A stretch of 64,000 nucleotides of DNA from Halomarina pelagica. Lineage in GTDB: Archaea > Halobacteriota > Halobacteria > Halobacteriales > Haloarculaceae. Both the position numbers and the translations under genes were made by a program. Shown here piece after piece: positions 8,837-15,814 of this stretch (position 1 is its first letter; every line of letters begins with the position of its first letter). The notes under the pieces are model-generated. The model ran no database searches, was not told where the DNA came from, and saw only the letters and a program-made list of their open reading frames with translations. The DNA is taken from positions 2,046,001-2,110,000 of the forward strand of contig NZ_CP100454.1 in assembly GCF_024228315.1 (NCBI RefSeq). The letters run 5' to 3'.

Positions 8837-9943
8837 TCAGGTCGTCGCTCGTCGGATCTCCTCGACGTCGGCCGTCGTCTTGACCGTGGTTCCGCCGAAG
8901 TGGCTCCGCGAGGCCGGAAACCCCGCCTTTCGCAGTCGATCGAGGAACTCGTCCATCCCGATAGCGGAGACGCCCCACCGCTTCGAGAGCACGTGCTGGT
9001 CGTAGTGGGTCGGCACGTCGAGTTCCCCCTCGACGGCGTCGAGCAGGCGACGCGCGCGCTTAGCGGTGCCCATGTCGTCGGTGACGCGCTCGCGAGTCGC
9101 GGCCACGAAGTCCGGATCGTGCGCCGGTCCCAGCCAGACCGGTCCGGCCGCGAGCACCTGCTCGCTACCGCAGTTCGGACAGTGGTCGAGCGGCTCGGCG
9201 ATGAGTCCGCCGTCGTGCTCGCGATAGAGACACTCCGGGCAGTGATAGAGGTAGCCGAGTTCGTCGATGGCGGCGTTGGCGTCGGTCGCTCGCCCGCTCA
9301 CCCGGAGGTAGGTGCGGACGTAGTGGCGCGTCGCGTGGCTCAGCACGGGCGTCACGCCCACGTCGTAGCGCGCGGCGGTGCGCGCGAGCGCCGAGAGGAG
9401 GATCCGGAGGCCCATCTCGGCGTGGTAGTCGGTGTTCCGCGGGACGGCTCCGTACTTCCTGACGCCGCTCGAGAAGTGCGCGCCGCAGAGAGGAGCGGTG
9501 TCGGTCGCGGTCACGCAGACCAACTCCGTGGCGCACCTGAACGCCGCGTCCGCAAACGGGATGGGCGTCCCGAAGGGGTCCACGTCCACCGCGTCGAAGC
9601 GCGTCTCGTGCATGTAGGCGTTCGCGTCGCGGCGGACGACCTCGCCATCGAGGTCGTTGCGCGCGAGGTTCCCCCGCGCCAGGTCGGCCGCGTCCGGGTC
9701 GACGTCGCAGCAGGTCGCCTCCCAGCCCTCCGCGGCGGCGCGGACGCCCCGGATCCCGCTCGCCGCCGTCGCGTCGAGGTACGTCCGCGCCCGCCCGCCC
9801 CCGCGTTCGCGGTGGGCGCGCAGGGCGGCGATCGTCACGTCGCGGTTCAACTCCTGCTCCGGGTTGAAGAAGACCGCGTCGCCCGCGCCCTCGGCGGGCT
9901 GTTCGGGAACCTCGACGACGACGGACCCCTCTCTGACCTCCAT
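8837..9943 (-). CDS. trm1: tRNA (guanine26-N2)-dimethyltransferase
   Basis: 368 residues from ATG 9943. It dimethylates G26 of tRNA using S-adenosylmethionine. Evidence is the N-terminal [17 protein letters not shown], the SAM loop [19 protein letters not shown], the catalytic-region [11 protein letters not shown], and a C-terminal zinc ribbon ([17 protein letters not shown]). The end, [20 protein letters not shown], is typical of archaeal Trm1. An in-frame GTG five codons upstream is less likely. It is divergent from the isochorismatase-like gene. Confidence 0.95.
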   Translation of the reverse strand: MEVREGSVVVEVPEQPAEGAGDAVFFNPEQELNRDVTIAALRAHRERGGGRARTYLDATAASGIRGVRAAAEGWEATCCDVDPDAADLARGNLARNDLDGEVVRRDANAYMHETRFDAVDVDPFGTPIPFADAAFRCATELVCVTATDTAPLCGAHFSSGVRKYGAVPRNTDYHAEMGLRILLSALARTAARYDVGVTPVLSHATRHYVRTYLRVSGRATDANAAIDELGYLYHCPECLYREHDGGLIAEPLDHCPNCGSEQVLAAGPVWLGPAHDPDFVAATRERVTDDMGTAKRARRLLDAVEGELDVPTHYDQHVLSKRWGVSAIGMDEFLDRLRKAGFPASRSHFGGTTVKTTADVEEIRRATT

Positions 9944-10043
9944 ACCCGATCCTGTCACGCCGGGGCGAAAAACCGTGTCGTCTCCGAGCGGATCGATTCA
10001 ACCCACGCGAACCGTTTTGTCGATTCGTGCCGAGCGACGACCC

Positions 10044-10613
10044 GTGAGCGATACACCCGACGCCTCCACCGTCCTCCTGCTCGTGGACGTCCAGCGCGGC
10101 TTCGAGGATCCCGCCTGGGGCGAGCGCAACAATCCCGACCTGGAGGAGACGATTGCGTCCCTCCTCGCGACGTGGCGCGAGCGAGGGTGGCCCGTCGTCC
10201 ACGTCCGGCACGCCTCGACCGAACCCGACTCGCCGTTGCGGCCCGATCGGCCGGGGTTCGCGTTCGCGCCCGCCGCGGCTCCCCGAACGGACGAGCCGGT
10301 GTTCGAGAAGACCGTCAACAGCGCGTTCGTCGGCACCGGACTCGACGACTGGTTGCGCGAGCGCGATTACGGAACGCTCGCGATCGCGGGACTCACCACG
10401 GAGCACTGCGTCTCGACGACCGCCCGAATGGCCGAGAACCTCGGTTTCGAGGTCTACGTCCTCGCGGACGCGACGGCGACGTTCGACCGCCCTGACCGCC
10501 ACGGTGCTCCCGTCTCCGCGGCGGAGAACCATCGGCTCGCGCTCGCGCACCTCCACGGCGAGTTCGCCGCCGTCGTCGAGACGACCGACCTCCTCGGACG
10601 ACTCGATTCGTAA
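10044..10613 (+). CDS. Isochorismatase-family cysteine hydrolase
   Basis: 189 residues from GTG 10044. The cysteine-hydrolase triad is visible: Asp in [10 protein letters not shown], Lys in [10 protein letters not shown], and the nucleophile Cys in [19 protein letters not shown]. Members include nicotinamidases and isochorismatases, but the metal-site pattern of a classic nicotinamidase is not obvious, so the substrate stays open. The start is not ATG; GTG 10044 is chosen because the family begins shortly before the V-D-V-Q motif, and upstream sequence overlaps the trm1 promoter. Confidence 0.85.
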   Translation: MSDTPDASTVLLLVDVQRGFEDPAWGERNNPDLEETIASLLATWRERGWPVVHVRHASTEPDSPLRPDRPGFAFAPAAAPRTDEPVFEKTVNSAFVGTGLDDWLRERDYGTLAIAGLTTEHCVSTTARMAENLGFEVYVLADATATFDRPDRHGAPVSAAENHRLALAHLHGEFAAVVETTDLLGRLDS

Positions 10614-10679
10614 CGAATATATAACAAGTCGGGTTTCCGAACCGAACGTGTTTTCCCCCCGCCGCGGCAAGCACGCGAC

Positions 10680-11027
10680 GTGACGACGGCCGAGACGTGG
10701 CGGGAAGCCCTCGACGAGGCGGGCGAACTCGACGCCCGCACAGCCGAGCGGCTGCTCGACGCCCACGGCTCGCGCGCCGCCCGCGCCATCGAGGCCGTCG
10801 GCGAGCGCCGCGTGAAGGAGTACCGCGACTTCACCGTCGTCGTCGGCCACCGCGCGGAGTACGTCGTCGAGGACGGCGGGTGCACCTGCGAGGACTCGCA
10901 GTACAACCTCGACCCCGCCGACCCGGACGACCTCTGCTGGCACGCGCTCGCCGTCGAGATCGCCCGCCGGGTCGACGCCGTCGACCACCACGACATGTGG
11001 TACTCGGACGTCCACGAGTTTCTGTAA
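10680..11027 (+). CDS. SWIM zinc-finger protein
   Basis: 115 residues from GTG 10680. The SWIM pattern C-x-C-xn-C-x-H reads CTCEDSQYNL ... DDLCWHALA near residues 69-90, following a strand-rich YVVEDGG. SWIM fingers bind nucleic acid or protein partners; short haloarchaeal forms like this have no established role, though in other lineages such proteins accompany RadA/Rad51 paralogues. A TATA-like AATATATAAC at about 10617-10626 leaves a leader of some 30 bases. A family A hairpin follows the stop. Confidence 0.82.
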   Translation: MTTAETWREALDEAGELDARTAERLLDAHGSRAARAIEAVGERRVKEYRDFTVVVGHRAEYVVEDGGCTCEDSQYNLDPADPDDLCWHALAVEIARRVDAVDHHDMWYSDVHEFL

Positions 11028-11237
11028 ACCCACCTTTTACTGCGGTCGCGTGCGGCCGACCCGCTTCGCGGTCGGCCGCGGCTCCCTGGTAAAAGCTGGA
11101 TCAAAACCCTCGTCGCTCCTGCTGGCGCACTCGCTTCGCTCGCGCGCCATTAGTCGCTCCTCGGTCCGCTCGCTCACTGCGTTCGCTCGCGGGTGCTACG
11201 CTGGTGCTCTCGGTGGTGGTCGGGCCCTTCGCTCGCT
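11028..11237 (+). repeat. Family A 3' element, copy A3, start of a duplicated unit
   Basis: Four bases after the SWIM stop the frame ACCTTTTAC begins and closes with GGTAAAAGCTGGATCAAAAC near 11087-11106. Inside, GCGGCCGACC and GGTCGGCCGC form a ten-base stem with an eight-base loop, quite unlike the stem sequence at 2835. The tail (CCTCG, CGCTCGCGGGTG, CTGGTG, GGTGGTGGTC) matches the tail at 6230-6340. A TATA box and the second putative RNA follow. Confidence 0.7.
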
Positions 11238-11271
11238 CCGTATCTTTATAACAGAGAGCGGAACCAGAGCC

Positions 11272-11362
11272 TTCCGTGACGTGAGAATCGTTGCGGGGCG
11301 CTTCGCGGTTGCGCGACGCCACGCCCCGCGAACCGGATCCCGCCGCGGCGTCGCCTGTCCGC
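11272..11362 (+). ncRNA. Putative structured small RNA, copy 2
   Basis: The TATA element TTTATA at 11245-11250 lies at promoter distance. Stem 1 pairs 11293-11300 with 11322-11329 (GCGGGGCG with CGCCCCGC, all Watson-Crick), enclosing CGCG 11304-11307 with CGCG 11312-11315 around the same GTTG loop as copy 1. The alternative stem 11313-11320 with 11347-11354 is identical in both copies and excludes stem 1. The block GCGACGCCACGCCCCGCGAA is unchanged between copies, whereas the flanks drift. Boundaries are estimates from the TATA position and the end of similarity. Confidence 0.5.
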
Positions 11363-11419
11363 CATTACCGGTCCCGGCCCCTGGGGCTTCGCCCGATCTG
11401 CGAAGCCGGAATCGAGGAG

Positions 11420-12070
11420 CTACCGCTCCGCGCAGAGGTTCACGAAGTTGCGGAGGATCCTGAGCCCCGTCTCGCCGCTCTTCTCCGGGTGGAACTGCGT
11501 GCCGAAGACGTTCCCGGCCTCGTTGGCGACGATGCTGGGGAAGGTCACGCCGTAGTCGGTCGTGGCGACGACCGCGCGCCCGTCTTCGGGGACGGCGTAG
11601 TAGGAGTGGACGAAGTAGGCGTACTCCCCATCTACCCCCTCCACGAGCGGGTGCTCCCGCTCGACGGAGAGTTCGTTCCAGCCCATGTGGGGCACCTTCT
11701 GCCCCTCGGCGAAGCGGACGTTGGTGCCCGGGACGAGATCGAGGCCTTCCACGTCGCCCTGGCCGACGCGTTCGGCCTCCTCGCTCGTCGTGAGAAGCAT
11801 CTGCATCCCGAGACAGATGCCGAAGAGGGGCGTGCCCGACGCCGCGACCTCGGCGAGCGCCTCGCGGAACGGCCCGGCGTTCTCCATCCCCTCGCTGAAC
11901 GCGCCGACGCCGGGGAGGACGACGCCGTCGGCGCGCTCGAAGTCGGCGGGGTCGGTGCTCAGTTCCACGTTCGCGCCCGCGCGCTCCAGTCCGCGCGTGG
12001 CGCTCCGGAGGTTCCCGAGGCCGTAGTCCACGAGGACCACGTCGGCGACGACCGGGGTCTGGGTGCTCAT
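11420..12070 (-). CDS. hisH: Imidazole glycerol phosphate synthase, glutaminase subunit
   Basis: 216 residues. HisH releases ammonia from glutamine for HisF in histidine synthesis. The class I amidotransferase triad is present: Cys in FGICLGMQML, and His and Glu in TQFHPEKSGE. Start motif VVLVDYGLGNLRSATRGLERAG and PGVGAFSEGM are typical. It stands alone; the only other his gene in the window is hisI at 40902, so the pathway genes are scattered, as is common in haloarchaea. Its 3' end faces the second putative RNA. Confidence 0.96.
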   Translation of the reverse strand: MSTQTPVVADVVLVDYGLGNLRSATRGLERAGANVELSTDPADFERADGVVLPGVGAFSEGMENAGPFREALAEVAASGTPLFGICLGMQMLLTTSEEAERVGQGDVEGLDLVPGTNVRFAEGQKVPHMGWNELSVEREHPLVEGVDGEYAYFVHSYYAVPEDGRAVVATTDYGVTFPSIVANEAGNVFGTQFHPEKSGETGLRILRNFVNLCAER

Positions 12071-12153
12071 ACCCCCGGTTGGGGGGACCGAGCAAAGTCG
12101 CTTTCCGTCCCGTGCGTCGCCCTCTCACCCGCGATCGGATTCCGGAGAGGCCC

Positions 12154-12768
12154 TCAGAATTCGCCCAGGCGCGACTGTCCGCCGCCTCCGCTTCCGCCGC
12201 CCTCGGCGTCGCTCAGTCCCGACAGCGCCAGTGCCTCGTCGAGCGCGCCGGCGAACGTAGCCTCCTGGCTACGGTCGTACAGCGTCGCCGCCGGGTGGAC
12301 GCAGACGAGCACGCGGCGCGGCGTCCCCGCGATGCGGTGCTCGACGACGCGCCCGGCCTCCTTCGTCACCGCCACGTCGCGTTCGAGGAGGTGCTCGCTC
12401 GGCACCTTCCCGAGCGTGACGACGAGGTCGGGATCGACGCGGTCGATCTCCGCTTCCAGGTAGCCACGACAGTTCGCCAGTTCCTCCCGGGTGGGATCGC
12501 GGTTGTTCGGTGGTCGACAGCGCGCGCAGTTGGTGATGCGAACGTCCTCGCGGAGGACACCCCGCTCGCGAAGCGCACTCCAGAGGACGTCACCCGAGCG
12601 CCCGACGAACGGCACGCCCCGCTCGTCCTCCTGCGCGCCCGGGGCCTCCCCGACGAACAGGAGCGACGCGTCCGCCGGACCGCTCCCGTTTACGATCCGC
12701 GAGCGGGACGCACAGAGGTCGGGACAGCGCTCACAGTCGCGGACGGTCAGGCCGTCCATGTGTTCCAT
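12154..12768 (-). CDS. Family 4 uracil-DNA glycosylase
   Basis: 204 residues from ATG 12768 (a second ATG three codons on). It excises uracil from DNA. The Fe-S cluster Cys residues lie in the N-terminal CERCPDLCASR and in TNCARCRPPNNR. The catalytic motif is VGEAPGAQEDERGVPFVGRSG and the second motif is VCVHPAATLYDRS. The C-terminus ends in a Gly-rich acidic tail. A second enzyme of this superfamily lies at 61657 but differs in its N-terminus and in its second Cys set. Confidence 0.93.
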   Translation of the reverse strand: MEHMDGLTVRDCERCPDLCASRSRIVNGSGPADASLLFVGEAPGAQEDERGVPFVGRSGDVLWSALRERGVLREDVRITNCARCRPPNNRDPTREELANCRGYLEAEIDRVDPDLVVTLGKVPSEHLLERDVAVTKEAGRVVEHRIAGTPRRVLVCVHPAATLYDRSQEATFAGALDEALALSGLSDAEGGGSGGGGQSRLGEF

Positions 12769-12791
12769 ACCCACAGCGTGCGCGCGGCGAA

Positions 12792-13358
12792 CTACAACCC
12801 ATCGGTGTGTCGGAAGGCGTCGGCCGCTCGCGCCGCGAGTCGGGCCACGCGGAGGGGTTCCGGGCGTCCCCCCTCCGGCGTGAACGTCCGCACCACCTCG
12901 TCGGCCTCGTCGGCGTCGATCCCCGCACCGCGGACGTAGACCGTCTCCCCGTTCAGGTCGACGCGCCGACGCTCGGGCAGTCGCTCGTAGACGTCGAGGC
13001 GTTCGTCGAGCGCGTCGCCCGAGAACGCCTCGCGGAGGGCGGGTTCGAGCCCTTCGCTCTCCTCGAATGAGACGGCGACGACCGGCCGGTCGACGGTCTC
13101 GGCGAGCCGCGGGAGGTCGACGACGTTGAACCACGCGGGGGCCACGCCCGCCACGAGGACGTAGCGGACGTCCTCGCGGTCGAGGCGCTCCCACAGCGAG
13201 ATCAGCCGCTCGGTGCTGTCGGTGCCGCCGACCGAGATGGACGAGAATTCCAGTCCGTCGAGGGCGCGGTCGGTCCGGACGACCGCCCCCGCGACGGTGC
13301 TTCGCTCGCGGTCCGTGTAGGACTCCGCGATACCCAGCGCGCGCCCGCCGACGGTCAC
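12792..13358 (-). CDS. DUF99 family protein
   Basis: 188 residues from a GTG at 13358 that overlaps the stop of the gene before it (GTGA), so the two are probably translated together. The DUF99 pattern includes GGRALGIAESYTDRERSTVAGAVVRTDRALDGL with a central D-G-L, then TERLISLWERLDREDVRYVLVAGVAPAWFNVVDL. The fold is predicted to resemble endonuclease V, but no activity is established for the family and I cannot assign one. A much longer open frame continues upstream but is antisense to other genes. Confidence 0.88.
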   Translation of the reverse strand: MTVGGRALGIAESYTDRERSTVAGAVVRTDRALDGLEFSSISVGGTDSTERLISLWERLDREDVRYVLVAGVAPAWFNVVDLPRLAETVDRPVVAVSFEESEGLEPALREAFSGDALDERLDVYERLPERRRVDLNGETVYVRGAGIDADEADEVVRTFTPEGGRPEPLRVARLAARAADAFRHTDGL

Positions 13359-13531
13359 TCGCGCTCTTTCATCTCCTCGAGTCGGTCGAGCAACTCGTCG
13401 TTGGACGCGCCGAACTCGAAGCGCATCTTCCCCTCGTGTGACCCGCGGGCCGAGAGGTTCTCGTCGTCGTCGAGGTCGGTGTCGAGTTGCTGGCGGTCCT
13501 GTTCGGACTCGTCGTAGCTCCCGAAGCCCAT
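13355..13531 (-). CDS. Small acidic DUF5786-type protein
   Basis: 58 residues from ATG 13531; a GTG two codons upstream is possible. The sequence begins MGFGSYDESEQDRQQLDTDL and ends FGASNDELLDRLEEMKERE, a pattern I recognise from a haloarchaea-restricted small protein family (DUF5786, as far as memory serves). It is very acidic, with a short predicted terminal helix. It overlaps the DUF99 gene by four bases, so they share a message. The function is unknown. Confidence 0.75.
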   Translation of the reverse strand: MGFGSYDESEQDRQQLDTDLDDDENLSARGSHEGKMRFEFGASNDELLDRLEEMKERE

Positions 13532-13652
13532 GGTCACGCGACGCTAGGGAATTCTCACCCAAAAGCGTTGGGTCGGTTCTCGCGAACCGGCGGGTCACCC
13601 GCTCGTCGGAGAACGCGCGGAGGTTGAAGTGACTGCCGCGCGCATCGGCGGT

Positions 13653-14264
13653 ATGGAGGTTCACAACGTCACCGCGGACGCAGAGACGTTCACCTGCAAC
13701 GCCTACCTCGCCCTCGGAGAGACGCCGACGCTCGTCGACGCGGGCGCGATGCCGGGCGTCGTCGACGCGATCGAGGAGTACACCGACTCCCTCGACCGCG
13801 TCGTCCTGACCCACCAGCACGGCGATCACGTCGCGGAACTCGACGCCGTCGTCGAGGCGTTCGATCCGGACGTCTACGCCTACGCCGAGCACCCCCGCAG
13901 GACCCACGCGCTCGACGACGGCGACGCCGTCACCATCGGGGAGGAGACGTTCGAGGCGGTCTTCACGCCCGGCCACGCCGCCGACCACCTCGCGTTCGTG
14001 AGCGAGACGACGCTGTTCGGCGGCGACGTGGTCGTCCACGACGACGGCGCGTTCGACTACGGCAGCTTCGGGCGCACCGACAGGCCGGGCCAGTCGCGCG
14101 AGCGACTCATCCAGTCGATCCAGGATCTCCTCGACCGGATGCCGGAGGGCGTCGAGCACATGTACTCCGGCCACGGCGGCGTCTTCCACGGCGACGTGCG
14201 CGACGTGGTAGAGACGGCCCTCGAACGCGCCGAGCGACGCGAGCCGAAATACCCCGACGACTGA
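13653..14264 (+). CDS. Metallo-beta-lactamase fold hydrolase
   Basis: 203 residues from ATG 13653 (a GTG eight codons upstream is weaker). The metal site reads VVLTHQHGDHVAEL (H-x-H-x-DH), with further ligands in FTPGHAADHLAFV, LFGGDVVVHDD and the late YSGHGGVFHG. Family members hydrolyse thioesters, lactones or phosphoesters with two metals; the glyoxalase II-like layout suggests a small hydrolase but the substrate is not visible. It is divergent from the DUF5786/DUF99 pair. Confidence 0.9.
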   Translation: MEVHNVTADAETFTCNAYLALGETPTLVDAGAMPGVVDAIEEYTDSLDRVVLTHQHGDHVAELDAVVEAFDPDVYAYAEHPRRTHALDDGDAVTIGEETFEAVFTPGHAADHLAFVSETTLFGGDVVVHDDGAFDYGSFGRTDRPGQSRERLIQSIQDLLDRMPEGVEHMYSGHGGVFHGDVRDVVETALERAERREPKYPDD

Positions 14265-14358
14265 CGAGGGACGTGGTGCCCCCTCGCTCGCCGCGAGCGC
14301 GTGCCATCGCCTATCACTGCTCCCCAAGCGGTAATATCGGGCGCGACGAGTGTCGGCT

Positions 14359-14901
14359 ATGCCCGGACCCGTCTTCCTGCGCGGCGATTCGATCTCCCTC
14401 CGCACCGTCGAGGAGGAGGACCTCGACTTCCTCCAGCGGACCATCAACGACCCCGCCGTTCGGCGCTTCCTCGGCGCGCGCGATCCGATCAACGGTCGCC
14501 AGGAGCGCGAGTGGTACGAGGAGCGCGGCTCCAGCGACGAGCACGTGAACCTGCTCATCTGCCGGGGCGAGGAGCCGGCGGGGTCGATCGGTCTCCACCC
14601 GCGCGATCCGACGGGGGTCAACGCCGAGATCGGCATCTTCCTCGCCGAGGACTACTGGGGCGAGGGCTACGGCACCGACGCGAGTCGGCTCGTCACCGAC
14701 TACGCGTTCCGCGAGCGGCGCAATCATCGAGTCATGGCCCGCGTCTTCGACGGGAACGCCGGATCGCGGCGCATCTGGGAGAAGCTCGGCTTCCGCCACG
14801 AGGGCACGCACGTCGAGTCGGAGTTCGTCGACGGGGAGTACGTCGACGTCCACTTCTACGCCGTCCTGGCCGACGAGTGGCTGGGTCCGGGCGGTGACTG
14901 A
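14359..14901 (+). CDS. GNAT acetyltransferase, RimJ/RimL type
   Basis: 180 residues from ATG 14359 (MPGPVFLRGDSISLRTVEEE). The RimJ/L subfamily pattern is clear: LDFLQRTINDPAVRRFLG, then GSIGLHPRDPTGVNAEIGIFLAEDYWGEGYGTDASRLV with the acetyl-CoA loop W-G-E-G-Y-G-T-D, then NHRVMARVFDGNAGSRRIWEKLGF. Such enzymes acetylate protein N-termini or small amines; the target is not evident. It has no operon partner. Confidence 0.88.
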   Translation: MPGPVFLRGDSISLRTVEEEDLDFLQRTINDPAVRRFLGARDPINGRQEREWYEERGSSDEHVNLLICRGEEPAGSIGLHPRDPTGVNAEIGIFLAEDYWGEGYGTDASRLVTDYAFRERRNHRVMARVFDGNAGSRRIWEKLGFRHEGTHVESEFVDGEYVDVHFYAVLADEWLGPGGD

Positions 14902-14982
14902 CGTACGTACTCGGAGTACCGTTCACGAGATCAAATACGCGGACGTACTCGCGTACGCGGTGCTCGACCGGGAGTGGCAACA

Positions 14983-15408
14983 CTACCAGTCACAGGGAAC
15001 CTCGTAATAGATACCACCGACGTATCCGGGAGCCGCGTCGATGTTCAGTTCGACGCACTCGACGTCGCCGTCGCCTCTGACGGTGTCCGGTCTGACCTCC
15101 CGCCGCTCCCCGTCGTTGATCTGGAGGAACACGGTGTACTCTGTGACGGGGTGATTGCCGACGTCGGTGACGTACCAGTAGTCCTTTCCGTCGGGTGAAT
15201 ATCGTGGCGCGAGTTCTCTCGTCCCGTCCACGATGGTCTCTCGATCGTGCTCGATCCGCAGGTGATACGTGACCGACTCCTTCGCGAAGTTCGCCAGTTC
15301 GACGGCGGCGAGTCGGTAGTCCCGGTTGGACCCGAGAACGTCGAGACATCCGGCGATCGGCGCGCCGACGAGCGGGGAGAGTGTGCGGAGGTACTGACGG
15401 CGGTTCAT
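14983..15408 (-). CDS. Small putative lipoprotein, function unknown
   Basis: 141 residues. The N-terminus MNRRQYLRTLSPLVGAPIAGC has a twin Arg and a lipobox-like IAGC at residue 21, so it is likely Tat-exported and lipid-anchored. The mature part is strand-rich (VTYHLRIEHDRETIVDGTREL, TEYTVFLQINDGERREV) and suggests a single Ig-like or FxLYD-type domain, with Cys residues at the end (VECVEL, VPCDW) that could bridge. Base composition is lower in GC than its neighbours, as is the gap that follows. I do not recognise a named family. Confidence 0.65.
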   Translation of the reverse strand: MNRRQYLRTLSPLVGAPIAGCLDVLGSNRDYRLAAVELANFAKESVTYHLRIEHDRETIVDGTRELAPRYSPDGKDYWYVTDVGNHPVTEYTVFLQINDGERREVRPDTVRGDGDVECVELNIDAAPGYVGGIYYEVPCDW

Positions 15409-15814
15409 CGTTGTCGGTCTAGTGATTGTTTCCGATTCGGGTCCATGTGACGGGTTCAGAGCATCTGTAGATCTCTGGAGCTAGACCGGTTTCTCGTCGG
15501 AGAAGGTCATCGAGTAGCTCCCCGGAAACACCACCTTCGGGCCTCGTGGGGGCGATCTGACGCATTCTCTCGTATCTCGTCTATTATCAGTGATCGACAT
15601 GCTTTCGGTGTGTACCACCCCGGTATATGTTTTCCTGTGATGTCCACAACGTATGACTGATTGAGAATCCGCATCCACCGTCGCTCCGGGTCGCTCTTCG
15701 AATCACACAGGCCCACCCGCTATGTTCTACTTATTTCCAACGTTCCTCGATCAAACAGCTCCGAACCGATGACGAAACGATACTCCCGGAATCAGCAGCG
15801 TCAATCCGACGAAT
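15409..15814. other. A+T-rich gap between the lipoprotein gene and polD2
   Basis: About 400 bases with no gene that I can support. Composition is clearly lower in GC than the surroundings. Short open frames exist on the minus strand (for example 15507-15716) but show no family pattern, no ribosome binding site and no haloarchaeal amino-acid bias. There is no hairpin element of family A or B here. Confidence 0.5.

Noticed and set aside
15507-15716. 69-codon open frame in the A+T-rich gap before polD2
   Set aside because: It overlaps another open frame, has no ribosome site, and its composition is not that of haloarchaeal proteins.
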